Below the pieces are notes generated by a model that made no database searches, was not told the DNA's origin, and saw nothing but the letters and a program-made list of their open reading frames with translations. Shown here in pieces: positions 1 to 9,264 of a stretch of DNA of 64,000 bases. The position numbers and the translations under genes are program-made. The stretch's first letter is position 1. Each line of letters starts with the position of its first letter. Source of the DNA: Favolaschia claudopus (taxonomy: Eukaryota > Basidiomycota > Agaricomycetes > Agaricales > Mycenaceae); contig JAWWNJ010000004.1 of the NCBI GenBank assembly GCA_037176885.1, positions 1,984,001 through 2,048,000 of the forward strand, given 5' to 3'.

Positions 1-578
1 CTGTTTGCCTCGTCCTGGTCGCGAAGACTGGTGTACCCACCTCCATCGAGAGGAGCCTACAATCTTCAGAATCCCAGACCGCGTCACTACTGCAATGCAT
101 ACATACCTCTATGCCAATCTCTACGAACTTCGAGAGGTCGACGATGATGTCTCCTATAGAAAATAGTTATTGACCTCGAACATAGTTTATGAAGGCCGAT
201 ACTTGCCACCGATGGCCCAGCCACCAGTCCCATATCCTCCTGCTTTAATGCTCGGCGAAAGCGAATGTTTAGCACAAAACAGGATTATCCTGATGCAGAA
301 TTAACATTCGGACTCCGACAACCGGGTGCACACGAACTTGCTAACATCTTCTGCGTCCAAAGGGCACGCGACTGCTCGAGCTACACATACGACGTTTCCG
401 TTGAAAATGCTGGAATACTCGACAAACCTAGACGACTGCTGCTTCAATTACTGCTCTTCCACCGAAAGATATGGACAACATACTCGGTATCATCGCGCAA
501 GTAGACCTGGCCACGGATTGAAGAACCTAGTTCTTCGTGGAGCTCCTTGGACAACGGCTGGGGTACGAACGCTGGCAT
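1..578 (-). CDS. FAD-linked oxidase (berberine-bridge/PCMH type), 5' part, runs off window start
   Basis: Minus-strand multi-exon gene starting at the ATG at 578. The first exon encodes MPAFVPQPLSKELHEELGSS and continues to about 480. After a short intron comes a stretch containing FNGNVVCVARAVACPLDAED, then SLSPSIKAGGYGTGGWAIGG, and after an intron at about 150-200, DIIVDLSKFVEIGIE. The order of an FNGNVV-like segment, a cysteine followed by PLDAEDV, a glycine-rich SIKAGGYGT loop and DIIVDLS matches the FAD-binding PCMH domain of fungal FAD-linked oxidases. Members oxidise small molecules such as sugars or alcohols with covalent or tightly bound FAD, and many are secreted; no signal peptide is visible here. 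The C-terminal substrate domain lies outside the window. Each single frame is short because introns interrupt it. The family call is fairly sure; the exact splice sites, especially between exons 1 and 2, are inferred. Confidence 0.65.
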
Positions 579-1851
579 TGAAGAGGACTGTCGAGGCTGC
601 AAGTCGATAGCTAGGCTATCCACTGGACTATTTGCTGGTGCCCATCGTGGCTCTTATAAAGAAAGGATAATCTTCCCGGGGGCCGAGAAGGTAACACCGT
701 GGGTCACTCCCATTTACAGATCAGGACGAAAATGATATTCTGGACCGACACACCGCTAGAGACATCCCAACAAGGTACTGCGAATGTCTTCCTCTTACTC
801 CCTGCGCATTCAACGTGTTGCCTGAATCTGGAGTTCGCATGATAGGCGCGTTGCAAATGAATTTGTCGGAATAACCCGTATATCCGCCAGCAGTCGCCAG
901 CACCAAGTTGGAGCAGATGTCTTAACAGTCTCTCTGATAAATTCAATTCCTCCCGACGTCCCCGAATCTCTCTTTGGGTATCGCCTACAATTCTGTCTCA
1001 ACTTGGAATGCGCTGGCCCCTGGGCGGAACTGAGAATATTTCACTGCCAATTCAACCAATCCGCCTGACCAATAGCGACTGACATGCCAGGGCGCCTTGT
1101 CCTGTTATGTCTGCAGAGGTCTATCAGATATGAGGTTACTTACGTTGGGCAACGTTTCGGGGACCTCGTGGAGATGTCCAACTCTCGGAGCAAGCGTTGC
1201 CCAAACAGTAAGAACGGTGAGAAATGGGTGTGTTTTTTCTGGTGTCGACACTTCGACGCCAAAATGCAATTTACCTTCTCCAAGAAGTTCACACCGCCTC
1301 GATCGACTCAAAAAGATTCTTCTCATTGCCTCCAAGCTATACAGTCGGTCCGGCCCCGCAAGTCAAGTATTTGGGCATGCTAATTCAATCTCAGGTCGTG
1401 TTCTGCGGAGCTTGCGAGATGCGATTTCCAATATTTCTTAATATCAACATAAACGGGCCCTAGCCTTGTGGTGTTCAAGAACCTCCTGGCATGCTGGACG
1501 GCCCAAGCGAGGCAACTGAATTGTCCTTTCACGTACTGCGCGAAGCCAAGGCAGGTACGATATGTCTAGAGTCTCAAAAACAACGCCTGTTGTCAGGACG
1601 ATTATCGCTCGGGATCCCTGCTTCGCGGACGTTTACCCCTGCAGAGATGGGGGGGGGCGGATTGGGAGCAGCATCCCGTTCAGCCTCCAGGTACCTCGCA
1701 ATCGCCATCTAAAGGTGATCGCGTGCTCGTTGAGGATTGGTTGGGATTAAATAAACCGTGGACCAAGCTATCTAAGCTCCGCGAACTCGAGTACAACATG
1801 TAAAATCTAACAGAGCATTGTGTATGATAGAGTACAACAAGATGGTTCGAT
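579..1851. other. Intergenic stretch, no gene supported
   Basis: About 1.27 kb between the start of the FAD oxidase gene and the 3' end of the MYND gene. All open frames are under 115 codons, lack recognisable motifs and do not join through plausible introns. A run of nine or ten G sits near 1650. Apart from the TATA-like box near 655 I see nothing functional. Confidence 0.4.
654..660 (-). promoter_or_regulatory. TATA-like box of the FAD-linked oxidase gene
   Basis: On the minus strand the sequence CTTTATAAG lies about 75 bp upstream of the proposed start at 578. Inferred from position and motif only. Confidence 0.35.
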
Positions 1852-3654
1852 TCAATACAGTCCTCCTGCTCGTAGAGCGATCAAATTCTCTGCAAAATCC
1901 GCTCCACCCAGCATTTCCATGAGATGCTCCTTCCAAGAGTACTTCCTTCTGGGTCCTCCTCGCAAGAGAGCTTCGGTGAGCTTCACGGGGACCGTGAATG
2001 ATGGTGCCTTTGCGGGATCTAATGGATCCACGATTTGGCATACCACACAGCTAAATAAAAACGAGCTGTCAGAAACGGTAAACCGGAGCGCGGGAAGTAA
2101 AAAAATTACGGCGCGGGATCCACAGCCTTGTCAGTTTCGGTTTCCGGTCGACCGTTGACAACGAGTTCAACGGCCTTCCAAACAGAAGTGTCGAGCTGGA
2201 AGTATGGAGGTTAGGTAAGATCGTACCAGATTAAACGAAGCGGACCATGGCTTCTGCCTCCGCAAAGGAAAAGACAAAAGCAGCTTCGACTAGTATCATG
2301 TCGGAAATCTCAGGTTCTCCTGTGCATCGGAGATAGATGATGAGAATTTTCTGGGGTGAAGGGTCTTCGTCGAGGCCCAAAGCGTCGATAGCTGTCAATT
2401 AAATGAGCATGTCGAATGAATGAGGCCATATTTTGCGCAGAACCTGCTGTGTACATATCGTCCACATACATGTCTCTCCAAGATTTGAGCGCTACGAGGT
2501 TGCCGTCAAAACGCGGGAATACCGCTAATGCCAAGCATGAGTCTTTGAGGCAAAGCGGTCTTGAATACCGTGCAGATAACATACTTTTAGGTGTTGGTGG
2601 TGTTGTCTTCATCGGAGTCATTATTATTTCTTCCCAATTGATAACACCAAAGCCAGCTGTTCGATAGCCATGGAGATCTTTTGGCATCATCCATGTCTGA
2701 AAGGTGTTGCGGCCTGTGCGTAGAGTGAGCGTGAGGTTCCACGTTGTCGATGTACGAACTCACAGCCGTCGTTACTCGCGTACTCGACGATTTGGAAGGA
2801 GATGCAAGAGGGAGATTTCGCCTGGGCGCGCTCTTGCCCAATTCTCTGGTCATTCCTGGGATTGTCAGCAAATTGACCGAAGATGTCTTCGTATTGTGCG
2901 AATGAAATCGGTTTTGCAAATCCGATTTCATACCGATACTTAGTTCCAGGCGTATCGTTGAGCGAGATAAAAAACACTGCAAGGAGGGTCGTCAAAAGGC
3001 TACGTCTCTCTTTCGAAGGAGGAGACCGAACTGTATTCGTCCGCATTCTCGGGAAAGTGGCAGAGGTCTAAGGCTGATATAGCGGCAGCTATTAACCTGG
3101 GGCGATTCTTTCTGTCCCATCTTATCATGTCTTCGAGCGTTTTCTGAGCGCTCTCTGACCGGGTGGATTTGGCTTCCTCGTCTTTGTTGCTGCGACAATG
3201 AATTAACCCGTGTTACGGACACTCTAGAGGTAAATTGTACCATTGGACTTTATGCCTCGGCCACTGTCATTACTTTTCATAACTCGTAAAAACGTTGCGA
3301 GAGCCAGTTGAGCTTACATCGTCCTTCTGACACTTCACACTGATAGAACAAATGGTCAATGCGCGTTCCATGAGCCTGGTTTGCATCCAGCTGTCACCTG
3401 CAATACAGAGCTACGGCTTTGCCTGCGACGGAACACCGACTGCAGGCCCGTAGCTTGCCGCCCCATTCGGAGGTCCTACGGTAGTGAGATATAAGGCTTT
3501 CAGCATTGACGGCGTCAAGAACTACTTGCTTATTTGTACACTTTTCGACGGTATTTGGTTCAGACAACGTATTCATTGAACTCCAGTAGTGGCACAGACA
3601 TACCGGCGGATTGGTACACTCTGATACAGTTTTATTATAATATTTAGGCTGCAT
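1852..3654 (-). CDS. MYND zinc-finger protein, many short exons
   Basis: Minus-strand gene from ATG 3654. Joining exons gives a complete MYND ligand set: CTNPPVC in exon 1; EWGGKLRACSRC and ALYC in exon 2 (3412-3484); SVKCQKDD in exon 3; WPRHKVQ at 3240-3263. An intron then splits the last cysteine codon (TG|C) before NKDEEAKSTRSESAQ. Next comes RLIAAAISALDLCHFPENAD, a segment I associate with Agaricomycete MYND proteins. Further downstream, coding-like frames are YRYEIGFAKPISFAQYEDIF, DMYVDDMYTA|AIDALGLDEDPSP, VWKAVELVVNG and a C-terminus ending in ALRAGGLY, with stop at 1852. Introns with good GT/AG ends sit near 2397-2443, 2183-2234 and 2054-2113. MYND fingers bind zinc and usually mediate protein-protein contacts; the partner here is unknown. 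The middle exons (about 2690-2990) need either an unclear splice or a frameshift, so pseudogenisation cannot be ruled out. Confidence 0.55.
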
Positions 3655-3975
3655 AAATTCAACAGGCAGCGCAGATACAACAGCACAAGGCTTGCTTGAC
3701 GTTAGGAAGGCAAATCATTGAAAACGGCTTGACGAGACAGACTTGGACGCTGCAGACTTTGGAAGTAGCTGGGACACCGAGGGGTTCGGGGAGTTGCGGG
3801 GACGAGTATAAAGCAGCCTTAATTGAAAACCCTTGACACGCAAAGTAACATTAAGCAATGCTGGCTGATATGCAAGGAGAGTGGGGAAGAGAGAGTCTGA
3901 GATCAGTTCAAGTTATTGACGCTTGATTACTTCGGAGATCTTCGGCTCAACCAACCTGGTGCTTAACCTCCGCCA
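3655..3975. other. Divergent promoter region
   Basis: 321 bp between the MYND gene (minus) and the SCI1-like gene (plus). It contains GAGTATAAAGCAGCC near 3804, a possible TATA box for the plus-strand gene, and no convincing coding frame. Confidence 0.35.
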
Positions 3976-5132
3976 ATGCCATACAATCGAGACGAGCGTA
4001 GTCCCCGCAGAGACAGAGAACGCGAATATCGTCAAGAGCCAGAAAGATATCGACGCGACAGAGATGACCGTCGTGATAGAGATGCTAGACGGTCGAGATC
4101 CAGGTCACCTACGCGAAGCGAACGAGAGCGCCAGCAGGGCAGAGAACGTCGTAGCCGAAGTCGAAATCGGAGTCGGAGTAGGAGCAGGGATCCAAGTCCA
4201 GCTTCCAAACGTCGAAAACTTCATTCGCGCTCTCGTTCGCGTTCAAGAGAAAGCAGAGACGGTGACCGACACAGACGGCGGAGGTCTCGGTCCGCTGATA
4301 GCGCCTCATCCGACGATTCGGAGCATCGGAGTCGGAGAAAGCAAAAAGACCAAGATCGCAAACGGAGTAAGAGTGAAGAACGGGAGCGGAGGGAACGCAA
4401 GGAAAGAAAGAGAGCCAAGAAAGAGAAGAAAGAAAAGGTGCGTGTTTCTCCACGTTGTTCCCTTGCTTTTACTTGAACAATGCATACAGAAGAAATCCAA
4501 GGCCACTTCACAATGGGGCAAATACGGTATCATAGGCGAGTCTGAGTGAGTTGTGTTTGCCAGATTGCTGGACGCGATTTCTGATCTGGGCAGTATATTC
4601 ACCAAGGGTCAAGAATTCCATACATGGCTTGTCGAGGAACGCAAAATCAATCCGGAAACGATATCGAAAGACCAGAATAAGAAGGAGTTTGCCAGGTTCA
4701 TGGAGGACTACAATACGGGTTTGTTGGAGTGCCATTGCCTGCATTCGAACGCTAATGCAATCTTGCAGCTACTCTTCCTGACGAGAAATACTACAACATG
4801 GAGGCGTATAATCGCAGGATGACTGCACTCCGACAAGGAGAATATGTGCCCCCCGCTGAGGACTCGTACGATGCACAGGCCGATATGAAGGCCATTAACA
4901 AGGCACACAAGAAGCAGGCGGTCGAACACGATAGTTATCTCAGTCGGGAGCAACTGATGGAGCTTCGGAAAGTTCAGAACGAGCGCGTTGAGGTGATTTT
5001 ACTCCCTGAAATATTTTTATGAAAGGATGGTTTCTGACCTCAAAGTTTCAGGTGGGGAAGATGAAGCGACTAGGAATGGATGTGAAAGCCAACATGGGGG
5101 TTCGGATGGATGGGACACAGTTCGATGATTGA
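3976..5132 (+). CDS. RS-rich nuclear protein, SCI1-like
   Basis: Five exons: 3976-4437, 4490-4545, 4594-4718, 4769-4992 and 5052-5132, all with GT-AG introns of 48-59 bp and consistent phase. Residues 1-154 are almost entirely Arg, Ser, Glu, Asp and Lys (RS and RD dipeptides), typical of splicing-related nuclear proteins. The C-terminal 160 residues are ordered and look conserved: QWGKYGII, then DIFTKGQEFHTWLVEERKIN, FARFMEDYNT, EKYYNMEAYNRRM, and a tail with LRKVQNERVE and RMDGTQFDD. The W-L-x-E-E-R and K-Y-Y pattern resembles plant style cell-cycle inhibitor 1 (SCI1) and its fungal relatives, recalled rather than searched. It probably acts in the nucleus in RNA processing or cell-cycle control. 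Antisense frames over the RS part are compositional artefacts. Confidence 0.8.
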
Positions 5133-5412
5133 ATACTTTACGCCAAGAGATGATGAAAAGTGCGCTACAAGCTCTTTCTCTGAACCGTCCATTTGCCGCT
5201 GTATGAATATGTGAATCGTAGAACGTTGAGCAGCCAAGACTCAGAGTGGGATGATATACTTGAGGGCATCATGCTGGACCTGTTTTGACAACTGATCATC
5301 GCAACCGGTTCACCACGCAACCTGCCAACCATGGGCAACCACCATAAGGAGCTCCACTTTGCACGTCGATCCCGTGGATCCTTGGACCTTGGCGTCCTTG
5401 AACCTCCGAAAA

Positions 5413-5420
5413 CTTTATAA
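5413..5420 (+). promoter_or_regulatory. TATA box of the secreted-protein gene
   Basis: CTTTATAAG lies about 85 bp upstream of the ATG at 5501, followed by a pyrimidine-rich leader. Confidence 0.45.
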
Positions 5421-5500
5421 GTATCGTCCGAAGGCAAGGCACACCCATCTATCCCTTCCCTTCCCTTTTTCACCCACCCACTACATTCGTTCTTTTTACG

Positions 5501-7081
5501 ATGTTCACTCTCGTTACATTCTGCCTCGCTCTCGCGGCTTCGACGCCGCTCCTTGCGCAGGCTTCGCCCATGCAGCAGCTCCCTCGCTCTTTTGATGACC
5601 TGCCCACGGATACGGACGTTCTCGCCTTCGACCCTGTTTCTGGGACTGTTTCTGCTTACGACCTCGACGGCGCTTTCCTTGGGCACGTCACCTCGGCCTC
5701 GGAAGAGGCTTCGATTGCCAAGCGCGCGGATGGTACCTGCAGTCAGTTGGGGCCTAATGACCTCAAAGGACGTGAGTAGCCAGGTCTTCCGTATCTACTG
5801 GTTCTACATCTGGCATGAATAGTCGCTGGATGGTCCCTTGTTGAAGAACAAGCAAAGAAGAATTGGGGCAAGGGCAAATATAACCTTGCAACCAACATGG
5901 CTAATGTGCGTGTCTCTGGATGCTCTACCCGTCGTGCTTTCTGAAACTTAGATGTAGTACGCCGATTACCCTGCCCTTGCTTGTGTCTCCGATGCGACTG
6001 CAAAGGTCGCCGTTCAAGGTCGGTGAATCATTTTAAGCCCACTGAGCTTCTACCGATGATGTTGCGCTTCAAAGGCAAACCCTCGTGTGTCACTACTACT
6101 CAGACGACCGGCGGAACTTTGGTTGGGACGAGCGGTATGGCCACAATTTCGAAGTTGAATCTCATCTGACAACAATTCCAGGTACCGCAACGCTGAGCGC
6201 CTTGCAAGGAACAAGCTCGTCGACTGTAATCACCACAACCAGTGAGCCAGCCTGCCTTCATCAACTTCTCTCTCCCGGGGCTGATCCAATTGGCAGAGAC
6301 GTCGAACTGGGCTACGGGTCTCTCTGTGTCAGCCAAGATCGGCATTCCCGACATTGTTGATACGTCAGTCAATTTCTAAAAAAATTCCGGGCATCCGTGT
6401 CTCATGAAATTGTTTGTCTGTTTGCAGCACGACCACATTCACCTCTTCCGTTTCGATCACCAACTCGCTCAGCCATGCGTACGTCTGTCTATGATCCAAC
6501 CCACGTTCACGCATCACCATACTAAAGACGAATGGAATGTCCCCTAGCGTCACCGCCACTTCGAATAACCAGCAAACTCAGAGTATCACTATGAATGCCG
6601 CCGACGGCGCGACCTGCAGCCTCACTGTGAGTTGTGCAACTCTCTGAGCCTTATATATATGGCGTGTTTCGCAGCAGTGTTTTTCACTCACCCTGTTGTG
6701 ATGTTGGCAGTTCACCTCGAAAAGCTGTACCGCGTCCGGCAAAGGGTCTATTGCTATGATCGCCCAGGGTTGGGCGTGGTTCCAATACCACAGCAAGGTG
6801 ATTGATTCTCCAGTCCGTGTAGAACGAAATCCACCCAAGACTGACTATGTATTATTTTAATGTGATCTGCAGGTCAACGGACATTACTACTGTAAGGATT
6901 ATCGATAAATTCACATTCACCCTGGACACACTCACTGACATTGTTGGTCTTGTATGTAGGGGCCCTCAACATCGCGAAATACATCCCCGACGTCGCTCAG
7001 CGCAGCAGCACCATCGATTTTACGACGGCGATCTCTGCGACGAACGATTCGCAGTATAAGGGGACTTGCACCAAGCCTTGA
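5501..7081 (+). CDS. Secreted protein with Ser/Thr-alternating segment, function unknown
   Basis: Multi-exon gene. Exon 1 (5501-5771) starts with a signal peptide (MFTLVTFCLALAASTPLLAQ). Later exons include 5823-5905, 5958-6018 and one from about 6075. Recognisable stretches are SLVEEQAKKNWGKGKYNLAT, YADYPALACVSDATAKVAVQ, TGGTLVGTSG, SVSAKIGIPDIVDTTTTFTS, SITMNAADGATCSL, SKSCTASGKGSIAMIAQGWA and the C-terminus SATNDSQYKGTCTKP. Six or so cysteines suggest an extracellular fold. The long run of alternating Ser/Thr and hydrophobic residues in the middle recalls the amphipathic hairpin of aerolysin-type beta-pore formers, but there is no decisive motif. It could equally be a fungal-wall or cerato-type beta protein. 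Expression probably depends on the TATA box at 5413. Secretion is well supported, function is not. Confidence 0.7.
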
Positions 7082-7293
7082 GTAGCTTGAGTATTGACAA
7101 CTTGGATGATTCGAATTCGACTTGTAAATGTCAATGTACTTTGCGAATGAATGCATTGAGCGTTGCTCTGTTTCTTCTCAGCTATATATCTTGCTGTTCG
7201 GCGTCTGGCATGTGCATGGGCGTCTGCTTCGACCGGCCCTCGGTCCGACTCCTCCAAAGTGAACTCAATCTCAATCGCAGACCACTGTCAACA

Positions 7294-8432
7294 ATGGCGG
7301 CCTCCCCATCCGAGTCCAACTCCAAATTCTGCACCTCCTCCGACGGGACCCTCATCTACGCCGAAGCCTCCGGCACCCCCACGAACCCCAGCATCGTCTT
7401 CGCGCACGGCTTTGCTCTCAGCGGGATTGTTTTTGACCGGTTGTTCGCTGATGAAAGGATGCTTGGGGCTTTGTACCTTGCGAGTATTATAGCATGTTTC
7501 ATTCATATGCATAATTCACTCCTCGTATCTGCCTCGTATCGACCGAACGACAACTTGAATCTATTGAATCCCGCTTGCTGCTTGGGTTAATGCTTTACGC
7601 TTATAACGCCTATTCTACTCTAGGTCCGCTACGACGTGCGGGGCCACGGCCGAAGCGGCAAGCCCACGACGCCCGAAGGGTACGCATCCGCGTTGTATGC
7701 GGCTGATTTCGCTGCGGTCGTCGAGGGGTTTGGGTTGCATATGCCTGTATTCGTTGGGTGGTGAGCACACACTACTTCAATCCTTGAACAAATCACTGTG
7801 AGCTGATTTGCGACGATGCGTATGTAGGAGCGCAGGCGGTATGTATGTATGAACGCGCATTCAGAATCAAGCAACGTTGAGAGCCGTCGCTGTATGTAGC
7901 ACCGATCATCAGCGACATCTGCACGCACATCTCGCCCGTGCCGCTTCGCGGCGCGATCGCCATGAGCGGGGCCCTCTGCGTCGCTACCAGCGCCAACACG
8001 CTCAAACCCAAACTCATCGACCTCTTCCGAAGAATGCATGTCTCCGACAACGCGCACACGGCGTTCACGACACGCACCGAATTCGTCGACGCGTGTTTCA
8101 AGCATCCAGAGGACGTCCCCTTTAACATCAAGGCGGCGTGGGTGGGGTGTACCGTGCTCCAGACGCCTGATATCGTCAGCGCGATTGATACAGGGCATAG
8201 GCCGGACCAGGGAAGACTCGTGGAGCTAGGGAGGGAGGGGCTTCCTGTGATGGTGTTGTATGGGACTGCGGATGAGTTGCAGGATGGTGAGGTTGTGGCG
8301 GAGGATGCGGGGAGGTATTTTAGGGATTTAGAGGTTGTGGCGGTTGAGGGGGGGAGTCATGCGGTGTTTTATGATGAGGTGGATGAGACGGTGGGGAGGA
8401 TTGTGGGGTTTTGCGAGCGGGTTAATAGGTAG
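7294..8432 (+). CDS. Alpha/beta hydrolase with catalytic serine in an 11-nt microexon
   Basis: Predicted soluble alpha/beta hydrolase of about 290 residues. The N-terminus is MAASPSESNSKFCTSSDGTL, followed by SIVFAHGF (oxyanion-hole strand), VRYDVRGHGRSGKP and the nucleophile elbow GWSAG. The acid lies in LYGTADELQDGE and the histidine in VEGGSHAVFYDE. The elbow is assembled from exon 7624-7760 (ending GGG TG), a microexon at 7828-7838 (G AGC GCA GGC G) and an exon from 7900, joined by introns of 67 and 61 bp. The first intron appears to begin with GC (GCGAGT at 7480) and end at 7623; a canonical GT site further downstream would add a 17-residue insertion without family support. Such enzymes hydrolyse esters, lactones or epoxides; the substrate cannot be told. 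Its 3' end converges on PSF1. Confidence 0.85.
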
Positions 8433-8594
8433 AGGATAGGTGTGTTGTTTGGATCTGGGCGGTTCGGTTTTGAACGCGACTTGAAAGGGCGCGCCGCCAG
8501 TTTGGGAGAGGGAGACTGTGTAGGAATCATGCTTTGTCGATAGATACCCATACTGTGGAACCCGACTCTGCTAGGCAAACGTCGCTGAGAACGA

Positions 8595-9206
8595 TTAGAT
8601 CTCCTCCAGATATCCCTGAACAATGAGATGCTCGATGTCCGACCGCCGAACCATGAAGCGATGGCCCATCCTAAAGTCGATGCTTCCCGACTCTGTCTGA
8701 ATAACACCACAGTCCCTTACAACATGCACAAGGACATGCAAATCCTTCGGTGGCTGCACGATGCTGGCGGTGATGTCGAGCTCCTGCGAGAACTCTGCGC
8801 GGAAGGTCATGACCGACGCATGGTATGAGCGCAGATAGTCGACCTCATGGGGGGAGAGTTTCGCGCGAATTGAGGTGGATTCGGCGGAGAGCAAAGGAGG
8901 GAGCGAGGCGCCGAGGGACCAGTAGAGGGAGCAGAGGAATGAGACGCGGTGGTTGTGGTATGCTAAGAGACATCGTTTGTTGCGAGCGATGGCGGTCTGG
9001 ATGATCATGAGAGCGGGTGGGGGCGTGTGTGCGTCTGCGGAGGCGAGGACGAGGGCGATGGCGGCTTTTTCGAGGTCACGTTGTTCGCGGATGAGGGAGC
9101 GGACGAGTGCGTCGTTGTATTTCAGCAGAGTGTCTGTCTGCGTCGACCTGCGCGACTCCATGACGAGCTGTGTGCCCAATTCACCGTATTGACGCGCTTC
9201 GCTCAT
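8595..9206 (-). CDS. PSF1: DNA replication GINS complex subunit Psf1
   Basis: Single-exon gene for 203 residues, the usual length for Psf1. It shows the family hallmarks in order: YGELGTQLVMESRRSTQTDT at the N-terminus, LVRSLIREQRDLEKAAIALV, NKRCLLAYHNHRV, LSPHEVDYLRSYHASVMTF, ELDITASIVQPPKDLHVLVH and the B-domain tail ending RRSDIEHLIVQGYLEEI. Psf1 is one of four GINS subunits that join Cdc45 and Mcm2-7 to form the CMG replicative helicase; it acts in the nucleus in S phase. The ATG at 9206 faces the ALG12 start at 9265, so the two essential genes must share a very small promoter. No intron is needed, and no frame defect is visible. Confidence 0.93.
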   Translation of the reverse strand: MSEARQYGELGTQLVMESRRSTQTDTLLKYNDALVRSLIREQRDLEKAAIALVLASADAHTPPPALMIIQTAIARNKRCLLAYHNHRVSFLCSLYWSLGASLPPLLSAESTSIRAKLSPHEVDYLRSYHASVMTFRAEFSQELDITASIVQPPKDLHVLVHVVRDCGVIQTESGSIDFRMGHRFMVRRSDIEHLIVQGYLEEI

Positions 9207-9264
9207 CGTGGTTGAGGTCGACGCGTTGTTTGGCTTTGTATCCGTGGTCTACTCTACTACTCCC
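9207..9264. promoter_or_regulatory. 58-bp bidirectional promoter of PSF1 and ALG12
   Basis: Only 58 bp separate the two divergent start codons. The spacer has no TATA box. Each gene's core promoter or 5' UTR must overlap the other's, unless one start codon lies further in. Confidence 0.5.

Noticed and set aside
4109..4605. Antisense frames over the RS-rich exon
   Set aside because: They arise from CGN/AGR codon bias of the RS protein and have Leu/Ser-only composition.
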